Of a DNA stretch of 64,000 nucleotides, positions 28,499 through 36,823 are shown piece after piece. This DNA comes from Antarcticimicrobium sp. GTDB lineage: Bacteria > Pseudomonadota > Alphaproteobacteria > Rhodobacterales > Rhodobacteraceae. Both the position numbers and the translations under genes were made by a program. The stretch covers positions 1-64,000 of the forward strand of contig NZ_JARGPK010000091.1 of assembly GCF_029212575.1 (NCBI RefSeq), in the 5' to 3' direction. The notes beneath the pieces were generated by a model. That model saw only the letters and a program-made list of their open reading frames with translations. It searched no databases and was not told the DNA's origin. Position 1 is the first letter of the stretch. Every line of letters starts with the position of its first letter.

Positions 28499-28840
28499 AT
28501 GCTGCTACAGCCATTGATGATGACCGACAACCCGGATGGCGGGGACGATGCCTCGACCCTGCTCAAGACGCGGCCGAAGACCAAGCGGCCGCCGCTCTAC
28601 AAGGTGCTGCTGCTGAATGACGACTACACCCCGATGGAATTCGTGGTCCACGTGCTCGAACGGTTCTTCGGCATGACCCACGCCGAGGCCTTCGAGGTGA
28701 TGCTCACCGTGCACAAGAAGGGGGTCGCCGTGGTCGGCGTGTTCAGCCACGAGATCGCCGAAACCAAGGTCGGGCAGGTGATGGATTTCGCCCGCCGGCA
28801 CCAGCACCCGCTGCAATGCACCATGGAAAAAGAGGATTAG
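28499..28840 (+). CDS. clpS: ClpS, adaptor of the ClpAP protease
   Basis: About 113 residues. The acidic flexible N-terminus is followed by the ClpS core [20 protein letters not shown] (residues ~32-51) and [20 protein letters not shown], with the conserved N-degron pocket residues. It delivers N-end-rule substrates to ClpA. ATG 28499 is used; in-frame ATGs at 28517 and 28520 are alternatives. A methyltransferase gene follows within 10 bp. Confidence 0.92.
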   Translation: MLLQPLMMTDNPDGGDDASTLLKTRPKTKRPPLYKVLLLNDDYTPMEFVVHVLERFFGMTHAEAFEVMLTVHKKGVAVVGVFSHEIAETKVGQVMDFARRHQHPLQCTMEKED

Positions 28841-28849
28841 GAAAGCGCC

Positions 28850-29860
28850 TTGTCTGCGCGCCTGACAACCGCCACCGCCCAGGGTGGGCTCGACCTGCCC
28901 GCCGAGGGGCAGATCCTGGTGCTGCATCCGCGCGCGGGGGCCGACCTCACGGCACTGCCGCGCGACCGGGCAGTGCTGGTACAGCCGTTCCGCCCCGATC
29001 ACGATTTCCTTGCCGCCAGCGGCTTTCCCAATGTCAACTGGACGGTGCCTCAGGCGCATCGTTTCGCCGCCGCGCTGGTCTGCCTGCCGCGGGCCAAGCC
29101 GCTGGCCCGGGCGCTGATCGCCCAGGCCGTTGCCCAGACCGACGGCGTGGTCATCGTCGACGGCGCCAAGACCGATGGCGCCGACAGCCTGCTGCGGCAG
29201 GTCTCCGGCCGGGTGGCGCTCGACGGCTCGCTGTCCAAGGCGCATGGCCGCATCTTCTGGTTCCGCACCGATGCGGCCGGATTCGACCGCGCCGTCTTTT
29301 CCGACTGGACCGCGCCCGAGGCGCAACGCGTCGATGGCTTTGTTACCGCGCCCGGCGTGTTCTCCGCCGACGGCGTCGACCCGGCCTCGAAACTGCTGGC
29401 CGAGGCGCTGCCAAAACACCTTGGCGCCCGCGTCGCCGACCTCGGCGCCGGATGGGGCTATCTCTCCGCACGGCTGCTCGACGACGACCGCCTCGAATCG
29501 CTTGATCTGGTCGAGGCCGACCGCATCGCGCTCAACTGTGCGATGGAGAATGTCGCCGATCCGCGCGCCCGCTTCCACTGGGTCGATGCCGCGCTCTTCC
29601 GCACCACCCGCCCGCTCGACGCGGTGGTGATGAACCCGCCCTTTCACACCGGCCGCGCCGCCGACCCCGCCCTCGGCCAGAGCTTCATCGAGGCCGCCGC
29701 GCGGCTGCTCGGCCCGCAGGGGCAGCTCTGGATGGTGGCCAACCGGCAACTGCCCTACGAAACCGCGCTCGACGCCGCCTTTTCCGAGGTCCAGCAGATC
29801 GGCGGCAATGCCCGGTTCAAGCTGCTGCGCGCCACCAGGCCGCGCCGCAAACGCGGCTGA
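28850..29860 (+). CDS. RsmC-like 16S rRNA guanine-N2 methyltransferase
   Basis: 336 residues. The C-terminal half has the SAM-binding VADLGAGWGYLS and the catalytic NPPF motif (VVMNPPFHTG) of N2-guanine methyltransferases. The N-terminal half is the degenerate duplicated domain seen in RsmC. The start is TTG 28850, 8 bp after an AGGA in the clpS stop region. It probably methylates 16S rRNA G1207, assigned by family. Confidence 0.82.
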   Translation: MSARLTTATAQGGLDLPAEGQILVLHPRAGADLTALPRDRAVLVQPFRPDHDFLAASGFPNVNWTVPQAHRFAAALVCLPRAKPLARALIAQAVAQTDGVVIVDGAKTDGADSLLRQVSGRVALDGSLSKAHGRIFWFRTDAAGFDRAVFSDWTAPEAQRVDGFVTAPGVFSADGVDPASKLLAEALPKHLGARVADLGAGWGYLSARLLDDDRLESLDLVEADRIALNCAMENVADPRARFHWVDAALFRTTRPLDAVVMNPPFHTGRAADPALGQSFIEAAARLLGPQGQLWMVANRQLPYETALDAAFSEVQQIGGNARFKLLRATRPRRKRG

Positions 29861-29884
29861 CCCCATCTCGCCAGGAGTATCCTC

Positions 29885-30688
29885 ATGTCCTTTTCCATCG
29901 CCGGCAAGACCGCCATCGTCACCGGCGCCGCCAACGGCATCGGCCTCGCCATTGGCCGCCAGTTCGCCGAAAAGGGCGCCAACGTCATGTTCGCCGACAT
30001 CGACGAGGCCCGCCTCGTCGATGAGCTGGGCGACCGCGCCGAGGACAGCAACGTGCGCTACTTCGCCGGCGATCTGCGCGAGAAGCTGACCATCGCCAAC
30101 CTGCTCTCGGCCACCCTCGACGCCTTCGACGAGGTCGACGTGCTGGTCAACGGCGCCCGCCAGGTGATCCCCTCGGACCCGCTCGACCCCGAGGACGACT
30201 CGGTAATCGCACTGCTGAACCAGAACCTGATGCCGGCGCTCCGGCTCAGCCAGATGGTCGCCAAGCGGATGATCAAACAGTCCAGGTCACGCGAAGAGGG
30301 CGCCAGCGCCGGCGCCATCGTCAACCTCAGCTCGATCGCCGCGCGCCGCACCCATCCCAACCTGATGGCCTATTCGGTCAGCTCGGCCGCGCTCGACCAG
30401 CTCACCCGCTCGCTCGCCGTGGCGCTGGCGCCGCACCGCATTCGCGTCAACGCCGTCGCCTTCGGCTCGGTGATGAGCGCCTCGCTCAAGTCCACGCTTA
30501 AGGAACACCGGGAGTTTCGCCAGGACATCGAGGATCACACCCCGCTGTCGCGCATCGCCGCCCCCGGCGAACTGGCCGACGCAGTGCAGTTCCTCGCCTC
30601 CGACGCCGCCGGCTTCATGACCGGCCAGATCCTCACGCTGGACGGCGGCCGCACCCTGCTCGACCCGGTCGCGGCCCCGGCGCACTGA
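29885..30688 (+). CDS. SDR-family protein lacking the catalytic lysine
   Basis: A 267-residue short-chain dehydrogenase fold: cofactor motif VTGAANGIGLAIG, catalytic Ser in VNLSSIAARR, Tyr in AYSVSSAALDQ, and the late DGGRT. In the YxxxK active site the Lys position is Ser (Y-S-V-S-S), and the usual NNAG is VNGAR. It may be a non-catalytic or altered SDR; the rest of the fold is intact and not obviously decaying. It is followed by a hairpin plus T-run near 30755-30776. Confidence 0.8.
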   Translation: MSFSIAGKTAIVTGAANGIGLAIGRQFAEKGANVMFADIDEARLVDELGDRAEDSNVRYFAGDLREKLTIANLLSATLDAFDEVDVLVNGARQVIPSDPLDPEDDSVIALLNQNLMPALRLSQMVAKRMIKQSRSREEGASAGAIVNLSSIAARRTHPNLMAYSVSSAALDQLTRSLAVALAPHRIRVNAVAFGSVMSASLKSTLKEHREFRQDIEDHTPLSRIAAPGELADAVQFLASDAAGFMTGQILTLDGGRTLLDPVAAPAH

Positions 30689-30984
30689 GACGGCGTCCCC
30701 CGCCGCCCACCCTGTCACTCCGGACCTGATACGGGGCCGCCCGCGATGGCGGCAAGGGCCCCATCCCGGTCTTTTTCTGGCCGCAAATACTCCGGGAGGT
30801 GAGCGCCGTCTCGGAAATGCTCCGGTGGAGGGTTTCAGGCGCGAACGGGCGGAGCCCGCGCGGCCTGCCGCGACGGGGGCGGCGCCCCCTCTGCGTCAAA
30901 TCGCGAACCTGCGGGAAAACCGCTGGCCCCCGCCGCCAACCCGGTTAGATTGGCCGCCCATCACCGACCCCCGGGAGAGCCCAG
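30689..30984. other. gene-free spacer between the SDR gene and hemF
   Basis: It holds a GGGGCC…GGGCCCC hairpin followed by CTTTTT near 30755-30776 (probable SDR terminator), the minus-strand copy of the CGGAGTATTTG repeat, and a GGGGGCGGCGCCCCC hairpin near 30880. No ORF is supported. Confidence 0.6.
30771..30796 (-). repeat. dispersed repeat, minus-strand copy (CGGAGTATTTG element)
   Basis: Its reverse complement matches 12421-12446 at 24 of 26 positions. Upstream on the same strand lie a GAGGGGGCGC-C-GCCCCCG hairpin and a degenerate CCGGAGCATTT copy, giving the same overall order as the plus-strand element but with a longer spacer. Confidence 0.75.
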
Positions 30985-31878
30985 ATGACCGCACCGCTCG
31001 ACACCGAGAAAACCACCGCCGCCGCCTGGTTCCGCCAGTTGCGCGACCGGATCGTCGCCGCCTTCGAGGCGCTGGAGGACAGCCACGACACAGGCCCCTT
31101 CTCCGACGCCGCCCCGGGCCGTTTCGAGGTCACCGAAACCAGCCGCGCCTCCGACGACGGCTCGGACGCCGGCGGCGGGTTGATGAGCGTGATGCGCGGC
31201 GGTCGGGTGTTCGAAAAGGTCGGCGTCAACGTCTCGACCGTCTACGGCCAGCTGGGCGAGCGCGCCCAGGCCGCGATGATGGCGCGCAAGGGGCTGCCGG
31301 GGATGGCCGGCGACCCGCGCTTTTGGGCCTCGGGCATCTCCCTCGTCGCCCATATGCGTAACCCGCACGTCCCGGCGGTGCACATGAACACGCGGATGTT
31401 CTGGACCCCGCACGCCTGGTGGTTCGGCGGCGGCTCCGACCTCAACCCATGCATCGAGTACGATGAGGACACCGCCCATTTCCACGCCACGCAAAAGGCC
31501 CACCTCGACCCGCACGGGGCGGCGCATTATCCCCGGCTCAAGGCCTGGGCGGACGAATATTTCTACATCCCCCACCGCCACCGGGCGCGCGGGGTGGGCG
31601 GCATCTTCATGGACGATTACTGCACCGATGACTGGGCGGCCGATTTCCCCCTGACCCAGGACATCGGCCGCGCCTTCCTGCCCGCCTTCGTCCCTCTGGT
31701 CGAGAAACGCCGCCCGCAAAGCTTTACCGAGGCAGACCGCGACACCCAGTTGATCCATCGCGGGCTCTATGCGGAATACAACCTGGTCTATGACCGCGGC
31801 ACCAAGTTCGGGCTGGAGACCGGCCACGACGCCAATGCCGTGCTGATGTCTCTCCCTCCGGTTGCAAAATGGCCATAG
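30985..31878 (+). CDS. hemF: oxygen-dependent coproporphyrinogen III oxidase
   Basis: A 297-residue enzyme of haem synthesis converting coproporphyrinogen III to protoporphyrinogen IX with O2. Signatures are HMNTRMFWTPHAWWFGGGSD (residues ~133-152), FYIPHRHRARGVGGIF, and GLYAEYNLVYDRGTKFGLET near the C-terminus. The length is normal. It is monocistronic in this window and stands apart from hemE. Confidence 0.95.
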   Translation: MTAPLDTEKTTAAAWFRQLRDRIVAAFEALEDSHDTGPFSDAAPGRFEVTETSRASDDGSDAGGGLMSVMRGGRVFEKVGVNVSTVYGQLGERAQAAMMARKGLPGMAGDPRFWASGISLVAHMRNPHVPAVHMNTRMFWTPHAWWFGGGSDLNPCIEYDEDTAHFHATQKAHLDPHGAAHYPRLKAWADEYFYIPHRHRARGVGGIFMDDYCTDDWAADFPLTQDIGRAFLPAFVPLVEKRRPQSFTEADRDTQLIHRGLYAEYNLVYDRGTKFGLETGHDANAVLMSLPPVAKWP

Positions 31879-32011
31879 CGCCATCCCTTTGGTATTGCGA
31901 GCCATGACCCTGTCATGACATGATGCCCCTCATCGCGGGTCTGTCCATATCCGGGCCGCGCCGTCCGTGACCGAGATACCCGAAGCCGCCCGCAACCCGA
32001 TCCGGGGATAC

Positions 32012-33544
32012 ATGAACACCGAATCCGGCCCCCTGTTTATCGTCGCCGGAGACCTCCGCGGCCTCCTCGCCGACGCCGCGCCAGGCAAGCGCCGCCTTGT
32101 CGCCGCCGGGCCGGGGGCCACGGTCAGCTTTGCCCTTTGCGACACCTTCGACGGAGAGATCGCCCTGACCGGGCGGCTGCTGCTCTGCTGCGACGGGCGG
32201 CTCGACCTGATCGGCCCTGATGGCTGTGAGGCGAGCCAACCGGGAATGCCGCCGGGCTTCCTGCCCGAAATGCCCGGGGGCGCGGTCACCGACGCGCTCT
32301 CCGGCATCGTCTCGCCGCTGCGCCGGGTGCTGGAACTGGGCTCGGGCCAGTTGCTGCACCAGCGGTTCGCCCTGCTCGACGACGAGGAAAAGACCCGCGC
32401 GCGCTGTGACCTGACCGTTCTGGAACCGGACAGCGACCGCGCCGTCACGCTGGTTCGGCTGGAACCGCTGCGCGGCTACCGACGCGATTGCGACCGGCTG
32501 GTTTCCCACCTGCGGGGCATCGTCGGCGCGGCGCCGCTCGGGGCCCGCGCCACCGCCGCGCGGCTGTTCCCTGACGCGGCCGGATATGACCCCAAGCCCG
32601 CCGTGCCCTTCGCGCCCGACGAATCCGTCTTCAAGGCCACCGGCGACGTGATCGCCGCCCATCTGCCTGTCGCCCGCGCCAACGAGCCGGGAATCCTCGC
32701 CGACCTCGACAGCGAGTTCCTGCACGACTACCGCGTCGCCCTGCGCAAGATCCGCTCGGTGCTCTCGCTGTTCTGGGGCGTCTACACGCCGAAAGAGACC
32801 GAGAAACTCAAGGCGCGCTTCGCCGCGCTGATGGCCGAGACCGGACGGCTGCGCGACCTCGACGTCTACCTGATCGAACGCGATCATTACCTGCGGATGG
32901 TGCCCGAGGGGCTGCGCCCCGGCCTCGACCTGCTGTTCGACGGCTTCGCGCGCGACCGCGCGGCGGCGCATCGCCGGCTTACCCGCCACCTGCGCAGCGC
33001 CGGTTACGGCAAGGAAATGGACCGGCTCTCCCGGCTCTTCGCCAAGCCCGGAAAACATCTCGCCAAGGGCTCCGAGGCCGACCGCCCGGTGCGCGACTAC
33101 GCCCGCGCGCTGATCTGGGCGCGCTACCGCAAGGTGCGCAAGATCGCCGCCTCCATCGACGCCACCACCCCGGACGAACGGGTGCACGCCCTGCGCATCC
33201 AGTGCAAGAAACTGCGCTACCTGATGGAGTTCTTCGCGCCGCTTTACGGCGAGAAACCGATGAAGCGGCTGATCAGGTCGCTGAAGATCCTGCAGGAGAA
33301 CCTCGGCGCCTTCAACGACAGCGTGGTGCAGCAGGAGGCGCTGGAGAACGTGCTCTCGGACAGGGCCGGAAAACAGGGCGCGCAGCAGCTCGAGATTGCC
33401 CGCAGCCTTGGCGCCCTGCTGACCGTGCTGCATCAGCGCCAGACCGCCGAACGCGCCCGGGTGATGGCGACCTTCGCCGCCTTCGACGTGCCCGCAACCC
33501 GCGCCGGGTTCAGGGCGCTCTTCGCCGCGGAGGGGGGGAGATGA
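32012..33544 (+). CDS. CHAD-domain protein with a degenerate CYTH-like N-terminus
   Basis: About 510 residues. The C-terminal ~290 form a CHAD domain: HDYRVALRKIRSVLSLF, LRDLDVYLIERD, VHALRIQCKKLRYLMEFF, and LGAFNDSVVQ, with the conserved His and Lys/Arg pattern. CHAD domains bind polyphosphate. The N-terminal ~190 residues (FALCDTFDGEIALTGRLLL, EEKTRARCDLTVL) look like a diverged CYTH fold. ATG 32012 is preferred because GGGGATA precedes it; a GTG at 31967 is also in frame. The stop overlaps the ParA start by 4 bp (ATGA), so the two are translated together. Confidence 0.85.
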   Translation: MNTESGPLFIVAGDLRGLLADAAPGKRRLVAAGPGATVSFALCDTFDGEIALTGRLLLCCDGRLDLIGPDGCEASQPGMPPGFLPEMPGGAVTDALSGIVSPLRRVLELGSGQLLHQRFALLDDEEKTRARCDLTVLEPDSDRAVTLVRLEPLRGYRRDCDRLVSHLRGIVGAAPLGARATAARLFPDAAGYDPKPAVPFAPDESVFKATGDVIAAHLPVARANEPGILADLDSEFLHDYRVALRKIRSVLSLFWGVYTPKETEKLKARFAALMAETGRLRDLDVYLIERDHYLRMVPEGLRPGLDLLFDGFARDRAAAHRRLTRHLRSAGYGKEMDRLSRLFAKPGKHLAKGSEADRPVRDYARALIWARYRKVRKIAASIDATTPDERVHALRIQCKKLRYLMEFFAPLYGEKPMKRLIRSLKILQENLGAFNDSVVQQEALENVLSDRAGKQGAQQLEIARSLGALLTVLHQRQTAERARVMATFAAFDVPATRAGFRALFAAEGGR

Positions 33545-34284
33545 AGATCATCGCCTGCTATTCCAACAAGGGCGGCGTGGGCAAGACCGCCACCGCCGTC
33601 AACCTCGCCCATGCGCTCGCCGCCCGGGGGCAGCGGGTGCTCTTGTGCGATCTCGATCCGCAGGGCGCGTCGGGCTTCTATTTCCGGGTCAAACCCTCGA
33701 AGAAACTCAAGGATGCCCGTTTCTTCCAGGACGTCGCGCGCTTCACCGCCGCGATCCGGGCCAGCGATTTCGACCGGCTCGACATCCTGCCCGCCAACAT
33801 GAGCTTCCGCGACTTCGACGTCTTCCTGTCGCGGATGAAGAACCGCCGCTCGCGGCTGAAACAGGCGCTCGCCTCGGTCGGAGGCGACTACGACGTGATC
33901 GTGCTCGACTGCCCGCCCAACATCTCGACCCTGTCGGAAAACGTGTTCCGCGCCGCCGACGCGGTGCTGGTGCCGGTGATCCCGACCACCCTGTCGGAAC
34001 GCAGCTTCGACCAGCTGCTCGCCTTCTTCCGCGACCACGGGCTCCCCCGGAAAAAGATCCTTGCGCTGTTCTCCATGGCGCAGGGGGCCAAGCGCCTGCA
34101 CGGCGAGACCATGCAGCGGATGCGCGCGGCCCAGGGTAAGCGGTTTCTCGACGTGGTTCTGCCCTTTTCCACCGAGATCGAGAAGATGGGCCAGCACCGC
34201 GCCCCGGTCGCCACCTTCGCCCGCAGCCGCGCCCTGGCCGAGGCCTATGACAGGCTGGCGCAGGAGGTTCTGGCGCGGTTGTAG
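33541..34284 (+). CDS. ParA/MinD-family ATPase coupled to CHAD
   Basis: A 247-residue ParA-type ATPase. It has the deviant Walker A YSNKGGVGKTATAVN with the signature lysine (residues ~8-22), LCDLDPQGASGFYF, Walker B VIVLDCPPNIS, and the late VLVPVIPTT block. It has no N-terminal helix-turn-helix, so it is not a plasmid-type ParA repressor. No parB or parS site is nearby. Coupling to a CHAD gene suggests that it positions the CHAD protein's cargo, by analogy with ParA/McdA cargo systems; this is an inference. Confidence 0.88.
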   Translation: MKIIACYSNKGGVGKTATAVNLAHALAARGQRVLLCDLDPQGASGFYFRVKPSKKLKDARFFQDVARFTAAIRASDFDRLDILPANMSFRDFDVFLSRMKNRRSRLKQALASVGGDYDVIVLDCPPNISTLSENVFRAADAVLVPVIPTTLSERSFDQLLAFFRDHGLPRKKILALFSMAQGAKRLHGETMQRMRAAQGKRFLDVVLPFSTEIEKMGQHRAPVATFARSRALAEAYDRLAQEVLARL

Positions 34285-34288
34285 CGGG

Positions 34289-34471
34289 CGCGCGACGGCC
34301 CGTGGGGCGGCGCCGCAACTTCCAGCCAGCGTGCTTTATGCCAGCCCGATACCTCCCCCCTCCCGCACCGCTCACCCCCGGACACACCGCAAGCCGGTCG
34401 CGCGACGGCCCGTGGGACGGCGCCGCAAACGTTGGATCGGCGCGATTTATGCCAGCCCAATACCTCCCCCC
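34289..34471 (+). repeat. two direct copies of a ~72-bp repeat
   Basis: 34289-34360 and 34399-34471 both start CGCGCGACGGCCCGTGGG and end TTTATGCCAGCCC-ATACCTCCCCCC, with a divergent middle. Period 110 bp. They lie in the gene-free stretch after parA (34285-34695), which contains no supported ORF. Confidence 0.8.
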
Positions 34472-34551
34472 CTGACAGCGAAGCGCAAGATCCCCAAGGC
34501 GCCAGCCCGCCGGAACGGGCCGTCGCTCGCCCGGCGCCTGCGGCGCTGTTC

Positions 34552-34584
34552 GGGCGGGGTGGGGAGGGAGGTTGGGGGAGGGGA
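34552..34584 (+). other. G-run cluster, potential G-quadruplex
   Basis: Consecutive runs of 3 to 5 guanines (GGG, GGGG, GGGG, GGG, GGGGG, GGGG) with one- to four-base spacers, just downstream of the 72-bp repeats and upstream of the Panacea module. It meets a simple four-run G4 pattern. Confidence 0.6.
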
Positions 34585-34695
34585 GTGGTTCGGAAGTAAG
34601 CGATTCGGCGCTCTTCGCGGGGCCAAAACATTGAAGCTGCGCAAAGCGGTCTTGCACTCACTAGCCATTGAACGGGCTGAGGTTACATTTGGGGC

Positions 34696-35070
34696 TTAAC
34701 AGCCGTGATATACCTTCACCTTCGGCGGGGTGTCTGGCGATAGGCAAATACCGCGTAGAACGCGCTGAAACACGGTCTCGGAAATATCGGGTTTAGGCGT
34801 GATTAGATTTTGTGCAACCAACTCATCAATTTGCGCGGCTTTTGCGATCTGTGATCTGGCATAGAACACAAATGACAGATGTCGTATGAACTCGTGGTCG
34901 CCAACATCCAATTCGCATGTGTTATCGCAACCGTCGTAAAAGCTGGTAACCGGTACGATTAGGTTGCCGCCCCGTGGGCAGGTGTCATTGCAAACGATAT
35001 GCAGGTGTTTCATGTTTGGCTGCGCAGGCGTTCCAGATTGCAAAAGAAACGTTCCGCGCCGGTATGCCAT
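34696..35070 (-). CDS. small protein of unknown family downstream of Panacea, candidate toxin
   Basis: 124 residues if ATG 35070 is used, or 105 from ATG 35013 (MKHLHIVCND). It has a CxxxC pair in CNDTC and another in CDNTC, which could bind metal, and a C-terminal HGC. It has no signal peptide and no membrane segment, and I do not recognise the family. It starts 3 bp after the stop of the Panacea gene, so both are in one mRNA. Base composition is clearly lower in GC than the flanking chromosome, a sign of acquisition. In Panacea modules the partner is usually a toxin; that role is inferred from position only. Confidence 0.6.
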   Translation of the reverse strand: MAYRRGTFLLQSGTPAQPNMKHLHIVCNDTCPRGGNLIVPVTSFYDGCDNTCELDVGDHEFIRHLSFVFYARSQIAKAAQIDELVAQNLITPKPDISETVFQRVLRGICLSPDTPPKVKVYHGC

Positions 35071-35073
35071 ACT

Positions 35074-35625
35074 TTAAAGAGAACCCAGAAGCGCGGATGC
35101 TCGGTCTAGGCTTTCCAGCTCTCGGGCACGTTCGACTGACCGTTCTAAGCCCACTGCTGCCATCATTCTATCCAGAGGAATACGGAGCGATGATCCGTTA
35201 GGGTCTTCCCATTCCGGGATATGATCATGGGTCCAATCGGCCAGATCAAAGCGGTCCATATGTCCGAATTCTGACCAGACACTTTCCAGAATACCGATTT
35301 CTCGGTTGCTCAATTCGTCCAGAGCGTCGAGGGGCATGTTTTGGTTTGCCAAGCCCACGTTATTGTCTGCGCGGTCGCGCAGGAAATCCGACCACCCGCC
35401 ATCGTCACGATAAGCTCCATTTAGATAGTCCAGCGTGGTCGAGTTGACCGGGCCATATGGCATGGAAACACGAGCTTCATACTGTATGGGGTGTCCGCGT
35501 TGGCGCAGGCTTTCGCGGTCGGCCAGATACACCAGCTTCACCACCTTAAGCACATTGATCGCCCCGCCCTGCTTCATTGCGAAAAAGGCGATAGTCTGTG
35601 CAGCTTTTCGTGGATCGTATGGCAT
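35074..35625 (-). CDS. Panacea-domain (SocA-like, DUF4065) antitoxin-type protein
   Basis: A 183-residue protein. The N-terminal half matches the Panacea/DUF4065 domain: INVLKVVKLVYLADRESL (residues ~23-40) and VSMPYGPVNSTTLDYLNG. Panacea antitoxins include SocA, the proteolytic adaptor for SocB, and PanA proteins that neutralise many unrelated toxins. The C-terminal half is specific to this protein. It is first in a two-gene minus-strand unit within a low-GC patch (about 34690-35640). The surrounding spacer suggests an inserted cargo, with no recombinase visible. Confidence 0.75.
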   Translation of the reverse strand: MPYDPRKAAQTIAFFAMKQGGAINVLKVVKLVYLADRESLRQRGHPIQYEARVSMPYGPVNSTTLDYLNGAYRDDGGWSDFLRDRADNNVGLANQNMPLDALDELSNREIGILESVWSEFGHMDRFDLADWTHDHIPEWEDPNGSSLRIPLDRMMAAVGLERSVERARELESLDRASALLGSL

Positions 35626-35945
35626 TTTTCGCAGCTATCCTCTTGCGCTGAACATGGGGCTTTCCCACGCACGAAACAAGCTGTCCCAAAAAACTGTGGA
35701 GAAAGTGTTGCCAAGTCGTTCACCCCACACGCTGCACGTCGGGCACAAGTTCGGGCATGGTCTTTCTGCCGGGGGGGGAGATACCACGGCTCTGACACCT
35801 TAGCCTAAAGGAGCAGCGCAGTAAAAGACACCTTGCTCGAGTGATTTCCATGGGCAGAACTCGTCACTCTGCAAAATCCCCTCTCTGCCCACAGCCACCA
35901 CCCCACCATTGCCGCCACTCCCCCTCCTACGCTACACCCCTTCCC
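35626..35945. other. gene-free stretch upstream of the flavodoxin gene
   Basis: It holds the promoter region of the Panacea unit at its left end and a run of nine G near 35770. The GC changes from low to normal across it, marking the right edge of the acquired patch. I see no gene. Confidence 0.5.
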
Positions 35946-36431
35946 ATGCCCGAACTTCTGATCGTCTACCATTCCCGCACCGGCGGCAGCCGGCAGATGG
36001 CCGAGGCCGCCGCCGGGGCCGCCCGGGCGGAGGCGGGTTGCGTCCTGCTCCCCGCCGAGGACGCCGGGCCGGACGACCTGCTGGGCGCGCAGGGCTACCT
36101 CTTCTGCGGGCCGGAGAATCTCGCCGCGCTGTCGGGCGCGATGAAGGAGTTTTTCGACCGCTGCTATTACCCCCTTCTGGGCCGGATCGAGGGGCGGCCC
36201 TATGCCCTGATGATCTGCGCCGGCTCCGACGGCGAAGGCGCCGCGCGGCAGGCCGCCCGCATCGCCACCGGCTGGCGGTTGCGCGCGGTGCAGCCGCCGC
36301 TGATCGTCGGCACAAAGGCCCAGACCCCCGAGGCGATCCTGGCGGCAAAGACCATCCCCGAAGATGATCTTGCCCGCTGCCGCGATCTCGGCGCGGCGCT
36401 GGCCGCCGGTCTTGCCATGGGCGCGTTCTGA
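35946..36431 (+). CDS. flavodoxin-family protein (NAD(P)H-dehydrogenase-like)
   Basis: A 161-residue flavodoxin-like protein: FMN phosphate loop YHSRTGGSRQMAEA (residues ~8-21), YLFCGPENLAALSGAMKEFFD with the flavin-ring contact, and YALMICAGSDGEGAARQ. ATG 35946 begins MPELLIVYHS; the frame is open 105 bp further upstream but in a low-quality, Pro/His-rich stretch. Its partner and role are unknown. Confidence 0.8.
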   Translation: MPELLIVYHSRTGGSRQMAEAAAGAARAEAGCVLLPAEDAGPDDLLGAQGYLFCGPENLAALSGAMKEFFDRCYYPLLGRIEGRPYALMICAGSDGEGAARQAARIATGWRLRAVQPPLIVGTKAQTPEAILAAKTIPEDDLARCRDLGAALAAGLAMGAF

Positions 36432-36518
36432 GCCGGGGGCATCCTCGCCCGCATCGGTTGCGCATCGGTTAACGCGCCGCGCGCCGGGCAGGGCGATTCA
36501 CCGCCCGGCAAGAAAGCC

Positions 36519-36609
36519 TGTACAAAATCCGTCGAAAACTCCGCAAACCGGGCATACGGGGGGATGTCGACTGCGGGCGGTCTGTACGGAACCGGCCGAA
36601 AACTCCCCG
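36519..36609 (+). repeat. paired 27-bp TGTAC repeat, copy 1
   Basis: Two 27-bp units beginning TGTAC and containing CCG-(T/G)(C/C)-CGAAAACTCC start at 36519 and 36583, a 64-bp period. The second contains GAAAAC-TCCCC-GTTTTC, a 6-bp hairpin. The same pair with the same 64-bp period recurs at 61835. It lies in the 392-bp gene-free spacer before the MATE gene (36432-36823), otherwise empty. Confidence 0.8.
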
Positions 36610-36823
36610 TTTTCCGCCTCGATCCCTGCGAATGAGGGGGGTTGACGCCACGCCGCCCCCCGGTCTAAGGCAGGCGCGGCCGCAGACGCCCGCCGCCCGC
36701 TGACAGATTGTCCCGGTGAAGTTCTGTAGATATCGAACCACGTCATCCTCGGCATTTGTCGCGCGGATGGTAATGCGGGCCCCGTCCATTCCTGCGCGAC
36801 CCACGCGAGAGGAGTACGGGGTC

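Noticed and set aside
33541-34284. Chromosomal or plasmid partition parA
   Set aside because: No parB, parS-like palindromes or replication genes nearby, and the gene is coupled to a CHAD protein instead.
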